From the NCBI GenBank assembly GCA_910584495.1, contig CAJUAR010000009.1, positions 1 through 55,782 of the forward strand: a stretch of 55,782 nt of DNA, written 5' to 3'. The stretch's first letter is position 1; each line of letters begins with the position of its first letter. Positions 1 through 8,864 of this stretch are shown here, one piece after another. The notes below the pieces were generated by a model. The model was not told the DNA's origin. It made no database searches and saw only the letters and a list, made by a program, of their open reading frames with translations. The position numbers and the translations under genes are program-made. This DNA comes from an uncultured Muribaculaceae bacterium. Lineage in GTDB: Bacteria; Bacteroidota; Bacteroidia; Bacteroidales; Muribaculaceae.

Positions 1-176
1 TTTTAACCCCTTTAACCTAAGTTTTGCAAGCCTTAAAGCTTGCGAAACTTTAATAGTATTATTTTTTTCGGAGGTGCGAACCTTTTCGCACCTCCGATGG
101 TTATAATAGCAAGAGAAGGCATTTTACTGACTTTATTAAAAAGCCTCAGAACCATCGAAAAGATGAACCTTCTCCG

Positions 177-221
177 GCCCACCCATCTCTCCTCCGGAAG
201 CAGGGTGGGCTCTTTTTTTTT
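177..221 (+). terminator. rho-independent terminator
   Basis: An 8-bp GC-rich stem (GCCCACCC at 177-184 with GGGTGGGC at 203-210) is followed by a run of T from 213. It closes whatever is transcribed from the left edge before the operon beginning at 371. Confidence 0.65.
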
Positions 222-304
222 GTGTAGTGTGTTATCTAAATATAATTGATGTTAATTATAGCTAAATTGGGGTTGGCTCTCTCTTATTCCAAAAATAATA
301 TCTT

Positions 305-312
305 TATCTTTG
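305..312 (+). promoter_or_regulatory. candidate -7 box for the tubulin-like operon
   Basis: TATCTTTG matches the Bacteroidetes -7 consensus TAnnTTTG and lies 59 bases before the first ATG of the operon. No TTTG is seen at the expected distance of about 20 bases upstream, so the call is weak. Confidence 0.35.
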
Positions 313-370
313 TCGGTACTATAAACGCAACGTCAACCAAATCGTTACACTTTCATTCAATTGAAAAGCC

Positions 371-982
371 ATGTTCGGCCTCTTATGGGATATTATCCAC
401 TATGCAATAGGCAGCCTCTTTGTTGGGTTGATACTGACTTGTGCACTTGTCGGACTGCTGTTTTTTATCATTAAAGGCTTCTATACCAAGCGAGCCTTCT
501 CGGGTCTCAGCATCGTTGCCGGTCTTGTGCTCACTCTCATTTTGCCGTTCCAGATTATACCTATGTGCGGGGCCATAGCCCTCAAATGGAAGTGCCAAGA
601 CCTGAAAGAATGGGTCGATGAAAATCTTGTACACCCCGAGCAGTATCTCGTTCCGCGCGAAATAAGTTCCGAGGAATCGCAGGAATTAGTGCAGGAAATC
701 ATTGAACAATATCCTATTGTCGACAGCTTTGTTGGAAGCGGCATTTTCGAAGGCTACGACACCTCCAACATCAGTCAGGCGATTGCCGACACTCTCAACG
801 ATTTTCTAAATCCATTTATCTACAAAGCATTGGGCTGGAGCATTTTCTTCGTTGTTTTGACTGCAGTCATCGTTGTGTGGACCATGAAACCCAAACGGAA
901 CACCTATAGTTCCGATTCCACTCTCGACGGCTCCTTTACCTCGACCGGAGATTTCGACAACTTTTCCGGCTCATCGTTCTGA
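371..982 (+). CDS. three-helix membrane protein, first gene of tubulin-like operon
   Basis: I do not recognise a family for this 203-residue protein. Two hydrophobic segments lie near the N-terminus (about residues 8-34 and 43-72). A soluble loop of roughly 80 acidic residues follows (72-150), then a third membrane helix (about 154-173). The last 30 residues are rich in Ser, Thr, Gly, Asp and Phe and look disordered. It is the first gene of an eight-gene run and ends 38 bases before the tubulin-like gene, so it may be the inner-membrane anchor for that protein. That role is inferred from position only. The start is the only ATG that keeps the first membrane segment. Confidence 0.75.
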   Translation: MFGLLWDIIHYAIGSLFVGLILTCALVGLLFFIIKGFYTKRAFSGLSIVAGLVLTLILPFQIIPMCGAIALKWKCQDLKEWVDENLVHPEQYLVPREISSEESQELVQEIIEQYPIVDSFVGSGIFEGYDTSNISQAIADTLNDFLNPFIYKALGWSIFFVVLTAVIVVWTMKPKRNTYSSDSTLDGSFTSTGDFDNFSGSSF

Positions 983-1020
983 TAATTTAGTAATAAAAAA
1001 TAACCATTCCACTTACACCT

Positions 1021-4000
1021 ATGGCTAACCACCTTATAATCGGCCTTGGAGGCACCGGCGGCAGTATTGTCCGCGAGCTTCGCAAGCGCATCTATGAAGA
1101 GTACGACAGCAATACACCTGACGGAAACATCACTGTAGACTATATCTATATGGACAGTGATGAAAACGACCTCAACGATAAAGACAATAAATGGAATTAT
1201 CTGGGTAATTCGGTAATCCTTCCTCCCTCGAGCCGCATCAACATCCACGGCATGGGTGCGGGCGTGCTGAGCAATCTCGGTTCATATCCCGGTATCAAGG
1301 CGTTTATCAGCCCCGAGGATAACGAGCTGTTCCGCGACCGCTCTGTGAGCGATATCATAGGCACCGGCATAGGTGGTCAGCGCCGACGTTTCGGCCGTCT
1401 GCTCTTTGCAAACAACCTGGCCAATGCTCCTCTCGAAGAGCAGTTCCCGCACGTTTTTGTCGAAAAACTCACCGCGCTCAAGAACAAAGGCGACAGCAAT
1501 GTGACAATACACATCTGCGCCGGTCTGGCTGGCGGCACCGGTTCGGGAACTGTGGTCGACGTCATCACACAGATTCACAAGATGGTGCAGGGCGAAGTGG
1601 GCGCTGACGGCAATTCGCCATATCCGATTTTCCTCTATCTCTATGTGCCCGAAATCATTGTTGCCGGGAATAAAGATTCGGGCTTCTACCATGCCAACGG
1701 CTATGCCGCGCTGATGGAGCTCAACGCAATGTCGGTGGGCAAATATCTGCCGCTCGACATCTCGCCCAACAACATGAACATCGACGGCAAGCCATGGCGC
1801 ATGCCGGCACGCAACGGCGAACCGTTCAAGAAGGCATATCTTTTCACCACCAACAACGCCAAAGGCTGTGTGCTTCCGGCCGGTGAAAAACTGTCGGGCG
1901 CCGTGGCCGATTTCCTCTTCCAGAAGATGCTTGGCACAAGCAACGCCATGAACCGTCTGATCAATGCCGAAAACAGCGGCTGTCAGCCCGACACCAACGA
2001 CGACGGCCAGCCAATGCACTCGCGCAACTTCATGACATTCGGCATCAAGCGTGTGGTGTATCCCGAAAGCGAAATCCGCGGCTTCATCGGCTACAACACC
2101 ACTATGTCGGTGGTTAAGCAGCTTGTTTACAACAACTGGGTGGACCGCGCCGGCTACCAGCACTGCGCCGACGAAAGCTCGGTGGCCCTCGGGCTCGACA
2201 CCGAGGTGAAGACCCCCGGCAACCGCGACGGCTATCAGCTTTCCGACCAGCATCTTACACTGCAGAAACCCATCGCAGGTTTCGAAGACACCGCCGACTG
2301 GTGCGACTTCAATTCCTACTGGAATAAAATCAATGCCTTCATGGCCAAGAAAACCATGGAGAACAACCCCGACAGCCACCAGTGGAAGAATGCCTACCTG
2401 CAGATGATGAACGTTACCTTTGGCGACAACTTCCGCAATGTGGGCGTGAAACGCTTCTTCGACATACAGTGCCAGCCCGAAAATGTGAAACGCTTTGCCC
2501 GCGTCATCACAAATCACATCGAAGCCAAGCTCTTCGACGAATGGGTCAACGGCCAGCACGGCGACAAGCCTCAGTCGCTCCAGAAGGTGAAGATGATTCT
2601 TCTTGCAATCCAGGCCGACTGCTCCGAGCGTGTTGCCGGCGTGGGCAAGGTGATTGATGCCACAACAAAGCAGCTCAACCAGGAAATCATGCCCAACATC
2701 ACCCGTGCAATCAACGCCCTGGACGATACGGGCTTCCTGGCTCGAAAATTGCTTGACAAAGACAAACAGCATTTCAACGATTTCACCGTGTCCAAGGTCA
2801 AAGAGTATATTGCACGCACACAGCTGGCATCCTACGACTTTGCCCGTTTGGTCCTTGAAGAAATCAGCCACATGCTCACTGCCAAGATTGCCGGTGTACA
2901 GAACCTTATCAACCTGCTCAACCTCACCGACGAACGCCTCAATGCCGCTTCGACATTCATCACTGCCTCTCCGGCAAACAACGGAGTGGAAATCAACACC
3001 GTGGAGCGCGTGTTTGATGTGCAGAGCATGATTCAGAACACCGAGGACCGCATTCTTAAAGACGCTGCCTTGCAGAAAGAAATCGGCAAGAAGGTGCGCG
3101 ACGAACTCCGCGACCGTGCCGACAGCCTGGGCAAAGGTCGCTCGTTCGGTGTGATCTACACCAGCCTCGGCGGTCTGGCAAATGCCAATTTCACCCCCTC
3201 CGACGACCAGGAGAATACCGACGGCGTGGTGGAATTCCTCCAGAAGCTCACATTCGGCACGGTTTCGGATAAACTCGATAACATTGCCAAGAACGAACCC
3301 GACAACCAGTTCCTCCGTGTGAACGTGCTCAAGAAAATCCAGCAGGAATATCCCACCGAAACCGCCCTGCGCGAATATCTGGTACGCCTTGTCGACACCG
3401 CGCGTCCATTTGCCATGATGGACAATGCCGCCGGAGCCGTTGTGGGAGCCGTGGGAAATGCTCAGTATAGCAACTTCATCCAGCTCTGTCTGCCTGACTA
3501 CGAGGATGCCAAATTCCGCAATGATTTCATCAAGGCTTTTGCCGATGTTGCAAAGTGGGGTGCCAACTACGAAGGAAATATCAGCGTAAACAGCCACAGC
3601 AACGAGCTGGTAATCATCTCCGGCACATCGAATGTGCCCATCCGCATGCTCGCCAACGTGCGCACTCTCAAGCAGAAATACCAGACAAAGACCAGCGAGG
3701 CAGCTAATGCCAATGCCGAGCTCGACCGCATGCTCCTCCACACCGAGAGCCTTCCAAAAGGCGTGATGCCCGATCTCTTCAGCGAAGACCCCGGTCTGCG
3801 CAGCCGCCGCATCAAGGGCTACGCCATGCGTCTGCACTCCGACGAAGGCACCATCGTGTCGCGTCAGGACGAAGAAACAGGCAACGACCGCAATGCCATT
3901 GTAATCGGTTCGGGTCTGCGTCGCAAGTCACAGTTTGTTGGACGCGACATGGAAGAAACAGCCCGCATGATGGAAGAGGATGCCAACCTCCGAACCATGG

Positions 4001-4200
4001 TCATCAAGCTTGTGGACGATGCCATCATGCCCAAATATACCCGCAACGCCGATCGTGCTTCGTTCCGCGAGGCTATCGAGAACAAGGTTGTGGCCGAAAT
4101 CCTCGAAGGCCGTTGCCACAATAACGAAACAAACCAGCTTTTCAAAGACTACTGCGAAGCTGCCGAATATCTTTTTGAAAACGACTTAAATGATAGATAA
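1021..4200 (+). CDS. large tubulin/FtsZ-like GTPase-fold protein
   Basis: A 1059-residue protein whose N-terminal part looks like a nucleotide-binding fold of the tubulin/FtsZ superfamily. Residues 7-14 form a glycine loop (IGLGGTGG), and residues 171-176 are GGTGSG, the tubulin signature phosphate-binding loop. Between them GGQRRRFGR (118-126) is a striking basic patch. The remaining ~800 residues are mostly predicted helical and have no motif I can name. FtsZ is usually 350-450 residues and the FtsZ of this window is a separate gene, so this is a second superfamily member. It resembles proteins databases call tubulin-like domain-containing (Tubulin_2). There is no signal peptide, so it should be cytoplasmic. 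It lies between two membrane-protein genes, with only 2 bases to the next one. GTP binding and polymerisation are inferred. Confidence 0.85.
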   Translation: MANHLIIGLGGTGGSIVRELRKRIYEEYDSNTPDGNITVDYIYMDSDENDLNDKDNKWNYLGNSVILPPSSRINIHGMGAGVLSNLGSYPGIKAFISPEDNELFRDRSVSDIIGTGIGGQRRRFGRLLFANNLANAPLEEQFPHVFVEKLTALKNKGDSNVTIHICAGLAGGTGSGTVVDVITQIHKMVQGEVGADGNSPYPIFLYLYVPEIIVAGNKDSGFYHANGYAALMELNAMSVGKYLPLDISPNNMNIDGKPWRMPARNGEPFKKAYLFTTNNAKGCVLPAGEKLSGAVADFLFQKMLGTSNAMNRLINAENSGCQPDTNDDGQPMHSRNFMTFGIKRVVYPESEIRGFIGYNTTMSVVKQLVYNNWVDRAGYQHCADESSVALGLDTEVKTPGNRDGYQLSDQHLTLQKPIAGFEDTADWCDFNSYWNKINAFMAKKTMENNPDSHQWKNAYLQMMNVTFGDNFRNVGVKRFFDIQCQPENVKRFARVITNHIEAKLFDEWVNGQHGDKPQSLQKVKMILLAIQADCSERVAGVGKVIDATTKQLNQEIMPNITRAINALDDTGFLARKLLDKDKQHFNDFTVSKVKEYIARTQLASYDFARLVLEEISHMLTAKIAGVQNLINLLNLTDERLNAASTFITASPANNGVEINTVERVFDVQSMIQNTEDRILKDAALQKEIGKKVRDELRDRADSLGKGRSFGVIYTSLGGLANANFTPSDDQENTDGVVEFLQKLTFGTVSDKLDNIAKNEPDNQFLRVNVLKKIQQEYPTETALREYLVRLVDTARPFAMMDNAAGAVVGAVGNAQYSNFIQLCLPDYEDAKFRNDFIKAFADVAKWGANYEGNISVNSHSNELVIISGTSNVPIRMLANVRTLKQKYQTKTSEAANANAELDRMLLHTESLPKGVMPDLFSEDPGLRSRRIKGYAMRLHSDEGTIVSRQDEETGNDRNAIVIGSGLRRKSQFVGRDMEETARMMEEDANLRTMVIKLVDDAIMPKYTRNADRASFREAIENKVVAEILEGRCHNNETNQLFKDYCEAAEYLFENDLNDR

Positions 4201-4202
4201 TC

Positions 4203-4865
4203 ATGGCTAAAGGAAAATGTATAAATATTGGTAAGCCTTGCGATTTGGCCATTTCCGAAGAAATCCAAGAGGCTGACGAAGCCAACTTTGTGTGCAAAAG
4301 CTGCGGCAAACCTCTTGTTGCCGTCGGTGGCAGCGATAATAAAGGCAGCAATGGCGATACAAATGCCAGAAACTCCAAAAAGGGCCTCATCATCGGCCTC
4401 TGCTGCGTGGGTGCAGCTGCTCTTGGCGTGGGTGGATATTTCATGTTCAAACCTGATGAAACCAAGCCCGTCGACCCGGTTGATCCCATCGAAACCGTTA
4501 CAGAAGCAGTCAATGAAGACGGCGAGCCGGCAGATCCTGTCGATCCTGTCGATCCCGAAGGGGCTGCAGAAACAACTGCCCCTCAGGAGCCCGGTGTCAC
4601 TCCTGCCAACCCCAACTATCTGAAAGCTTACAGCCTTGGATGGGGTACATACGAAGGACCGGCTGTCGACGGTGTTCCCGACGGCCCCGGCGGTACTATA
4701 ACTGTCAAGAAAGCTCACTCAATCGATCTCAAAGCCGGTGGCGAAATGCTCGACGTCCAGCCCGGCGACATGATTGTCAACGCCAAGTTCCGCAACGGCA
4801 AACTGGTGCAAGGTTTCCTTAAACGCAAACAGGGCGAAGGCAAAAACTTCAATATAGGTATTTGA
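4203..4865 (+). CDS. zinc-ribbon, single-pass membrane protein with MORN-like C-terminus
   Basis: A 220-residue protein in three parts. Residues 1-40 hold four cysteines arranged C-x6-C ... C-x2-C (CINIGKPC, then VCKSCGKPL), a zinc-ribbon pattern. Residues about 60-83 form one membrane helix (IIGLCCVGAAALGVGGYFMF). A Pro/Asp/Glu-rich linker with repeated VDPVDP follows, and the last 75 residues contain a MORN-like stretch (GWGTYEGP) and a basic end. With the cysteines inside and the linker outside, it would be a bitopic protein linking cytoplasm and periplasm. It starts 2 bases after the tubulin-like gene, so the two are very probably co-translated and may interact. The exact role is unknown. 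Confidence 0.75.
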   Translation: MAKGKCINIGKPCDLAISEEIQEADEANFVCKSCGKPLVAVGGSDNKGSNGDTNARNSKKGLIIGLCCVGAAALGVGGYFMFKPDETKPVDPVDPIETVTEAVNEDGEPADPVDPVDPEGAAETTAPQEPGVTPANPNYLKAYSLGWGTYEGPAVDGVPDGPGGTITVKKAHSIDLKAGGEMLDVQPGDMIVNAKFRNGKLVQGFLKRKQGEGKNFNIGI

Positions 4866-4875
4866 CACCTTGCCT

Positions 4876-6012
4876 ATGAGAGCACTTCGTTGCGTCTTGA
4901 TAACAACGTTTTTGTCATGGTGTGCCCTTTCGGGGCACGCCGTGGCAAAATCGTCTTCGGCCTATAGCTACGCCACCGACAATCTGGCCAATATCGCGGC
5001 TGTGATTGGTTTGGATAAAATTGCTCCCGAAGCAGCTGCAGTCTCCGATACTGTTTTGTTTTTCGACCTTGGAGGAAAGCCGGCACGTGCCGATGTCAGG
5101 CGCGGGCTTGTGCGTCACATTGGCTACCGTGTGTTTCCCGATGCGGAGAGGTCGCTCGCCACACTGCCTGTTTTTGACTTTCTCGAGCGTTTTGCACTGG
5201 AACAGGAGCTGCCAATCGAGCAGCCGAACGTCATTGAGCGCGACAAAGTTCGTTTTACCGGCATCAAAGCCTCGGAGCTTCCGTCGCTTTTCAGCCGGCA
5301 GCTGCCTTTCACGGTCAGTACCGAGGAGTTCAAAGACTACCGTTTGTGCTGGACCGCTTCCGATGGGCGCAAGATGGAAGTAGTGGTGCCTATTTCGTAT
5401 AATCTTCTCAATGGCAGCGAGCTGCCCGAAAACGAACGTCGCCTGATTGCCGACCTATCAAGCCCGGCAGTGCTCAGCCATCCCGACCTTCCCGTGGAGA
5501 GGACCGTAGGCAAAGAAAACCTCGAAGCCACACCCAAACTCAACTGTTATGTGCTCCGTGGCAGCCGTTTCTTTACAGAGTATATCAACTCCGACCGCTA
5601 CTACCAGAACAATACCGATTCGCTTGCCGCTGCCTTCCGTGTGCTCGACAACGAGGCATACCCGGCAGAGAGCATCAGCAACATGCTCTCCGGCCTCGAC
5701 ATCCCAAACGACATCGAGGTGCAGCTCAAGATGATTGCCTATCCCATGGAGAAGAAGATTTTCACCATTCCTCTCCGACAGATGGTGGCATATTTCTTGT
5801 CGCAAGGTTGCGAAATATACACCGGCCTTACCGGTATAGACAATCAGAAGGCCGACTATGTGATGATTGGGCGTAACGACCGCAGGGGCTACTGCCATTC
5901 GCTCAAAATTTCCGTTCCCATCTCTGCCATAAACGAGAAAAAAGGTCGTGCGACGGCAAAAATCACACCCTACATACCTCTACCTAAGATTCTTAACATG
6001 TTTGCAGAATGA
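4876..6012 (+). CDS. exported protein of unknown function
   Basis: About 378 residues with a clear signal peptide (MRALRCVLITTF..., likely cleaved after AVA near residue 20). I chose the ATG at 4876; a TTG two codons upstream keeps the same frame but is less likely. The mature part is a mixed alpha/beta protein with no motif I recognise. It contains only two cysteines, widely spaced, and no obvious catalytic signature. The gene follows the zinc-ribbon gene by 10 bases, and its stop overlaps the next start (ATGA), so it is translationally coupled in the operon. It probably acts in the periplasm or at the outer membrane. Confidence 0.7.
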   Translation: MRALRCVLITTFLSWCALSGHAVAKSSSAYSYATDNLANIAAVIGLDKIAPEAAAVSDTVLFFDLGGKPARADVRRGLVRHIGYRVFPDAERSLATLPVFDFLERFALEQELPIEQPNVIERDKVRFTGIKASELPSLFSRQLPFTVSTEEFKDYRLCWTASDGRKMEVVVPISYNLLNGSELPENERRLIADLSSPAVLSHPDLPVERTVGKENLEATPKLNCYVLRGSRFFTEYINSDRYYQNNTDSLAAAFRVLDNEAYPAESISNMLSGLDIPNDIEVQLKMIAYPMEKKIFTIPLRQMVAYFLSQGCEIYTGLTGIDNQKADYVMIGRNDRRGYCHSLKISVPISAINEKKGRATAKITPYIPLPKILNMFAE

Positions 6013-6776
6013 TACACAGCGTTCTCCGACATATTTTTGTTCTTCTCCTGCTGATGCCTTTTTGCGCAGCAGCCGACAATACCTCGGCCGAAATAAACGC
6101 CATCAAACGTGCCGCCGAGGGCTATCTCTATGCCGAGTCGACAATGCCTACCGAGGACGAGGCTCGTTCCAATGCCGACAACCTGCTGGTGTCCAACATC
6201 AATTCTTTCATGGAAGAATTTGGCTCGGATGCAAAATTCAGTCCTGCCATGGCTGCAAAGTTCCAGTATATGAAGATGAAACGCGGTGATAATATCCGTG
6301 TATTTGCCTTCATCGCCAAGGGCGACCTGGGGCTGGATTTATCGTCGAAGAAAGAGGATGTACCGGAAGAGACGACCGGAGAAACTGCCTCGGAATCGGC
6401 AGAAAGCACACCGGAAAGTACCGGACAAGAGCCGGCAAGCGAGCCGGCAGTAGCCACAGCCGCACCTGCTCCTGTTGCCGAGACAGGACCCGACCGCTCG
6501 CAGCGCCAAGTGCTCGACGACCTCCTGGGATGCAAGGACCTCAAGGCAGCCATGAAGCTGCTTGGCATGTTCGAGGCCATGCACAAGGTAAAAAAATATG
6601 GAACTATAAACGATGTTCCCTCCGGCAATGACCACTATTGGATTGTGGGTACGGCAGGATACAACATCGATTGCATAATTACCAACGGCGAATCTCCAGC
6701 CGATTACAAAACCGGACAGCCGCGTAATGCCAACGACATCAAAGGCGTGCCGATGCTGTGGTTCACTCTCCGATAA
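6009..6776 (+). CDS. exported protein with acidic low-complexity linker
   Basis: A 255-residue protein starting with a signal peptide (residues 1 to about 22, ending FCAAAD). An alpha-helical N-terminal domain (about 25-110) is joined by a linker very rich in Glu, Thr, Ser, Ala and Pro (about 115-160) to a C-terminal domain of about 95 residues. The linker looks disordered and probably spaces two periplasmic domains. I cannot assign a family. The start ATG overlaps the previous stop by four bases, evidence of translational coupling. Confidence 0.7.
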   Translation: MIHSVLRHIFVLLLLMPFCAAADNTSAEINAIKRAAEGYLYAESTMPTEDEARSNADNLLVSNINSFMEEFGSDAKFSPAMAAKFQYMKMKRGDNIRVFAFIAKGDLGLDLSSKKEDVPEETTGETASESAESTPESTGQEPASEPAVATAAPAPVAETGPDRSQRQVLDDLLGCKDLKAAMKLLGMFEAMHKVKKYGTINDVPSGNDHYWIVGTAGYNIDCIITNGESPADYKTGQPRNANDIKGVPMLWFTLR

Positions 6777-6806
6777 CGCTTCTATGGATAATAACTCGCT
6801 AATGAT

Positions 6807-7745
6807 ATGAAAAAACTACTGTCTGCCGCTCTCGTCTTCTTTCTTGCCTTGCCGGCTTTGGCACAGGTGAAATTCGAGTTTTCCTACGGCATTAACAATC
6901 CGACGCTTAAAACCAAGATGGAGCGTCAGGTAGAACTCATTCTCAATGCCATAAACACTGCAGCTGCCGCAGGCTCCGACATCAACTATTCGGGAATAGA
7001 CATAACCGACAACGCCGCTCAGGCCTTGTCTATGACATGGGATCAGATGCACTTCTCCACCGAGGACGAAGATATTGTGGAAGCCGGTCTGATGCTGCGC
7101 AACTCCAAAGGCACTCTCCGTGGTTATGAAATCCGTAATATTGGCTTGACGCTTATTCCCATCACCGATGAGGCCCTGCCATGGAGCCGTCAGGAACTGT
7201 GTATCGACTTCAACACCCGCGGACAAATCAACGACCTCAACTTTACGATGGACAACAGCCAGTATACCAAGGCTCTTGCCGATTCCGAAAAACTAAACGA
7301 CCTGGACCAGCGCATGCAGATTCTGGGATGGTGCGAAAAGTTCCGTCAGGCATATATCGACAAGAACCTGCCCTTTATGGATGCTGTCTTCAGTAACGAT
7401 GCGCTTATTATCACCGGCAAAGTGATTTCGGGGCGCCGCGAAAATAATATCGAGGTCACCGTTAAGGGCAAAGCCGAATATCTCGCCGGCCTCAAGCGTG
7501 TGTTTGCTCGCCCGGGCAATATCAACGTCACCTTCGACGACTACCAGATAATGCGCCATCCCGCAAACAAGGATATCTACTATGTAACCCTTATTCAGAA
7601 CTGGAAGACAGCTTCTTACAGCGACGAAGGCATTGTGGTGCTGGTGTGGGACTTCACAAACGAGGACCAGCCCGAAATCCTGGTGCGCACATGGCAGCCT
7701 ATGGGCACCAAGCCCTTCGGCATCAACGATATTCCAATCCGCTAA
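6807..7745 (+). CDS. exported protein with NTF2-like domain
   Basis: A 312-residue exported protein; the signal peptide is residues 1-20 (ends ALPALAQ). The second half (about residues 165-305) reads like an NTF2/SnoaL-type cone fold: a helix with CEKFRQAYIDKNLPFMDAVF, then the strand ALIITGKVI, a helix with AEYLAGLKRVF, and a beta-rich end. NTF2-like folds bind small ligands or act as dimerisation modules. No catalytic residues are evident, so a binding role is more likely than an enzyme. It sits mid-operon, 30 bases after the previous gene. Confidence 0.7.
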   Translation: MKKLLSAALVFFLALPALAQVKFEFSYGINNPTLKTKMERQVELILNAINTAAAAGSDINYSGIDITDNAAQALSMTWDQMHFSTEDEDIVEAGLMLRNSKGTLRGYEIRNIGLTLIPITDEALPWSRQELCIDFNTRGQINDLNFTMDNSQYTKALADSEKLNDLDQRMQILGWCEKFRQAYIDKNLPFMDAVFSNDALIITGKVISGRRENNIEVTVKGKAEYLAGLKRVFARPGNINVTFDDYQIMRHPANKDIYYVTLIQNWKTASYSDEGIVVLVWDFTNEDQPEILVRTWQPMGTKPFGINDIPIR

Positions 7746-7766
7746 CCGTATTCAACATTTTAAGAT

Positions 7767-8864
7767 ATGAAACTACGCTTATTCATCTTTTTCTTTCTAT
7801 TCGTTTTGTTTGGCAGCGTCTGTTTGTCGGCTCAGGAGTTGCAGCTGACTCAGTTTGAAGACACCATGGACCCGGACGCAGTGCGTAACCGTGTCGACGA
7901 TGCCAACGGTGTGGCATGTGCCCTTGTGAAATTCGGACTCATTGCCAACGACCCCGTTTTCTCCGGTGCTGTGAAACAAGAATATAAAGACGGTGAATGG
8001 TGGGTATATCTGCCCGAAGGTGCAGATAATGTCCTCGTCAAGACCTCTAATTTTGTGCCCTTCACCTGTCAGTTTGGCAAGGCCCTGCAGAGCCTTTTCA
8101 CATATCGCGCCACCGTGCAGCCCAAACAGGCCGGGGCCGCTCCGCTTGCTTCGGGCGAGGATATGATTCACATCGATGTTCCCGGCAGTCCGGGCTTCAA
8201 CATGGTGCTCGTAAAGCCGGGCATGTTCGAGATGGGAGCCACAAAAGAGCAGGGTTCTTCCGAAGACGACGAGAAACCTGTCCACTGGGTAAAAATTACA
8301 AAGCCGTACTATATTGGCGAGACCGAGGTGACACAAGCTGTCTACGAAGCTGTGATGGGCAGCAATCCCTCTTCGTTCGTCGACCCCGAAAAACCGGTAG
8401 AGGGCATTTCGTGGTCCGATGCACAGCGTTTCATCAACCGTCTCAACGCCATTACAGGACGCCAGTTCGAAATGCCCACCGAAGCACAGTGGGAATATGC
8501 CGCCCGTGGTGGTCATAAAGCTGCGCTGATGAAATTCTCGGGCAGCATGCTTGCAAACGAGGTGGGGTGGTACCAGGAAAACTCCGGAAACCGTCTGCAC
8601 AATGTCAAAGAGTTGAAACCCAATGAAATCGGTCTTTACGATATGAGCGGCAACCTTTTTGAAATGTGCCTCGACTACAAGAACGAATACCCAAAAGAAA
8701 ATCAGATCGACCCTGTTTCGACCAAGATGAACAAAAACCGCGTACGCCGTGGTGGTTCGTGGAAGTCGCGCACCGACAATGAGCTGCGCAATGCATTCCG
8801 CCGTCGCATTGACGAAAACGAAACAGTTACGGATACCGGTATACGTCTCGTACTCCCCAAATGA
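7767..8864 (+). CDS. exported formylglycine-generating-enzyme-fold (SUMF1) protein, cysteine pair absent
   Basis: A 365-residue protein with a signal peptide (1-22, ending LSAQ). It has an N-terminal domain of about 100 residues that I cannot name, and a C-terminal FGE-sulfatase/SUMF1 domain from about residue 143. Visible landmarks are MVLVKPGMFEMG, the ETEVTQAVYEAVMG stretch, PTEAQWEYAARGG (about 235-247), DMSGNLFEMC, VRRGGSW and a final GIRLVLPK. Catalytically active members carry a cysteine pair just after RGGSW; here that segment reads ELRNAFRRR, with no cysteine. It is therefore probably a non-oxidising, binding or structural version of the fold. The next start overlaps its stop (ATGA). 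Confidence 0.85.
   Translation: MKLRLFIFFFLFVLFGSVCLSAQELQLTQFEDTMDPDAVRNRVDDANGVACALVKFGLIANDPVFSGAVKQEYKDGEWWVYLPEGADNVLVKTSNFVPFTCQFGKALQSLFTYRATVQPKQAGAAPLASGEDMIHIDVPGSPGFNMVLVKPGMFEMGATKEQGSSEDDEKPVHWVKITKPYYIGETEVTQAVYEAVMGSNPSSFVDPEKPVEGISWSDAQRFINRLNAITGRQFEMPTEAQWEYAARGGHKAALMKFSGSMLANEVGWYQENSGNRLHNVKELKPNEIGLYDMSGNLFEMCLDYKNEYPKENQIDPVSTKMNKNRVRRGGSWKSRTDNELRNAFRRRIDENETVTDTGIRLVLPK

Larger units (their letters stand above)
1..370. other. gene-free stretch with hairpins ahead of the tubulin-like operon
   Basis: No convincing gene is present. A 13-bp hairpin (19-31 with 38-50, one G.U pair) may end a gene lying outside the window. A perfect 12-bp hairpin (69-80 with 85-96, loop CCTT) has no T-run after it on either strand, so it is not a classical terminator. 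A short pairing of 113-119 with 168-174 followed by the terminator at 177-221 could mark a small transcript. From 222 to 370 only an operon promoter is suspected. Confidence 0.5.

Noticed and set aside
188..205. TCCGGAAGCAGG resembles part of the signal recognition particle RNA apical loop
   Set aside because: The conserved GGAAGGAAGCAGCC duplication and flanking helix are missing, and the segment is the loop of a terminator hairpin.
40..249. 69-codon frame at the left edge
   Set aside because: It runs through two hairpins and a terminator and has no protein-like features.
1282..3837. Very long open frame on the minus strand (851 codons)
   Set aside because: It lies wholly antisense to the tubulin-like gene, which has clear motifs. 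Codon bias of the plus-strand gene explains the absence of stops.
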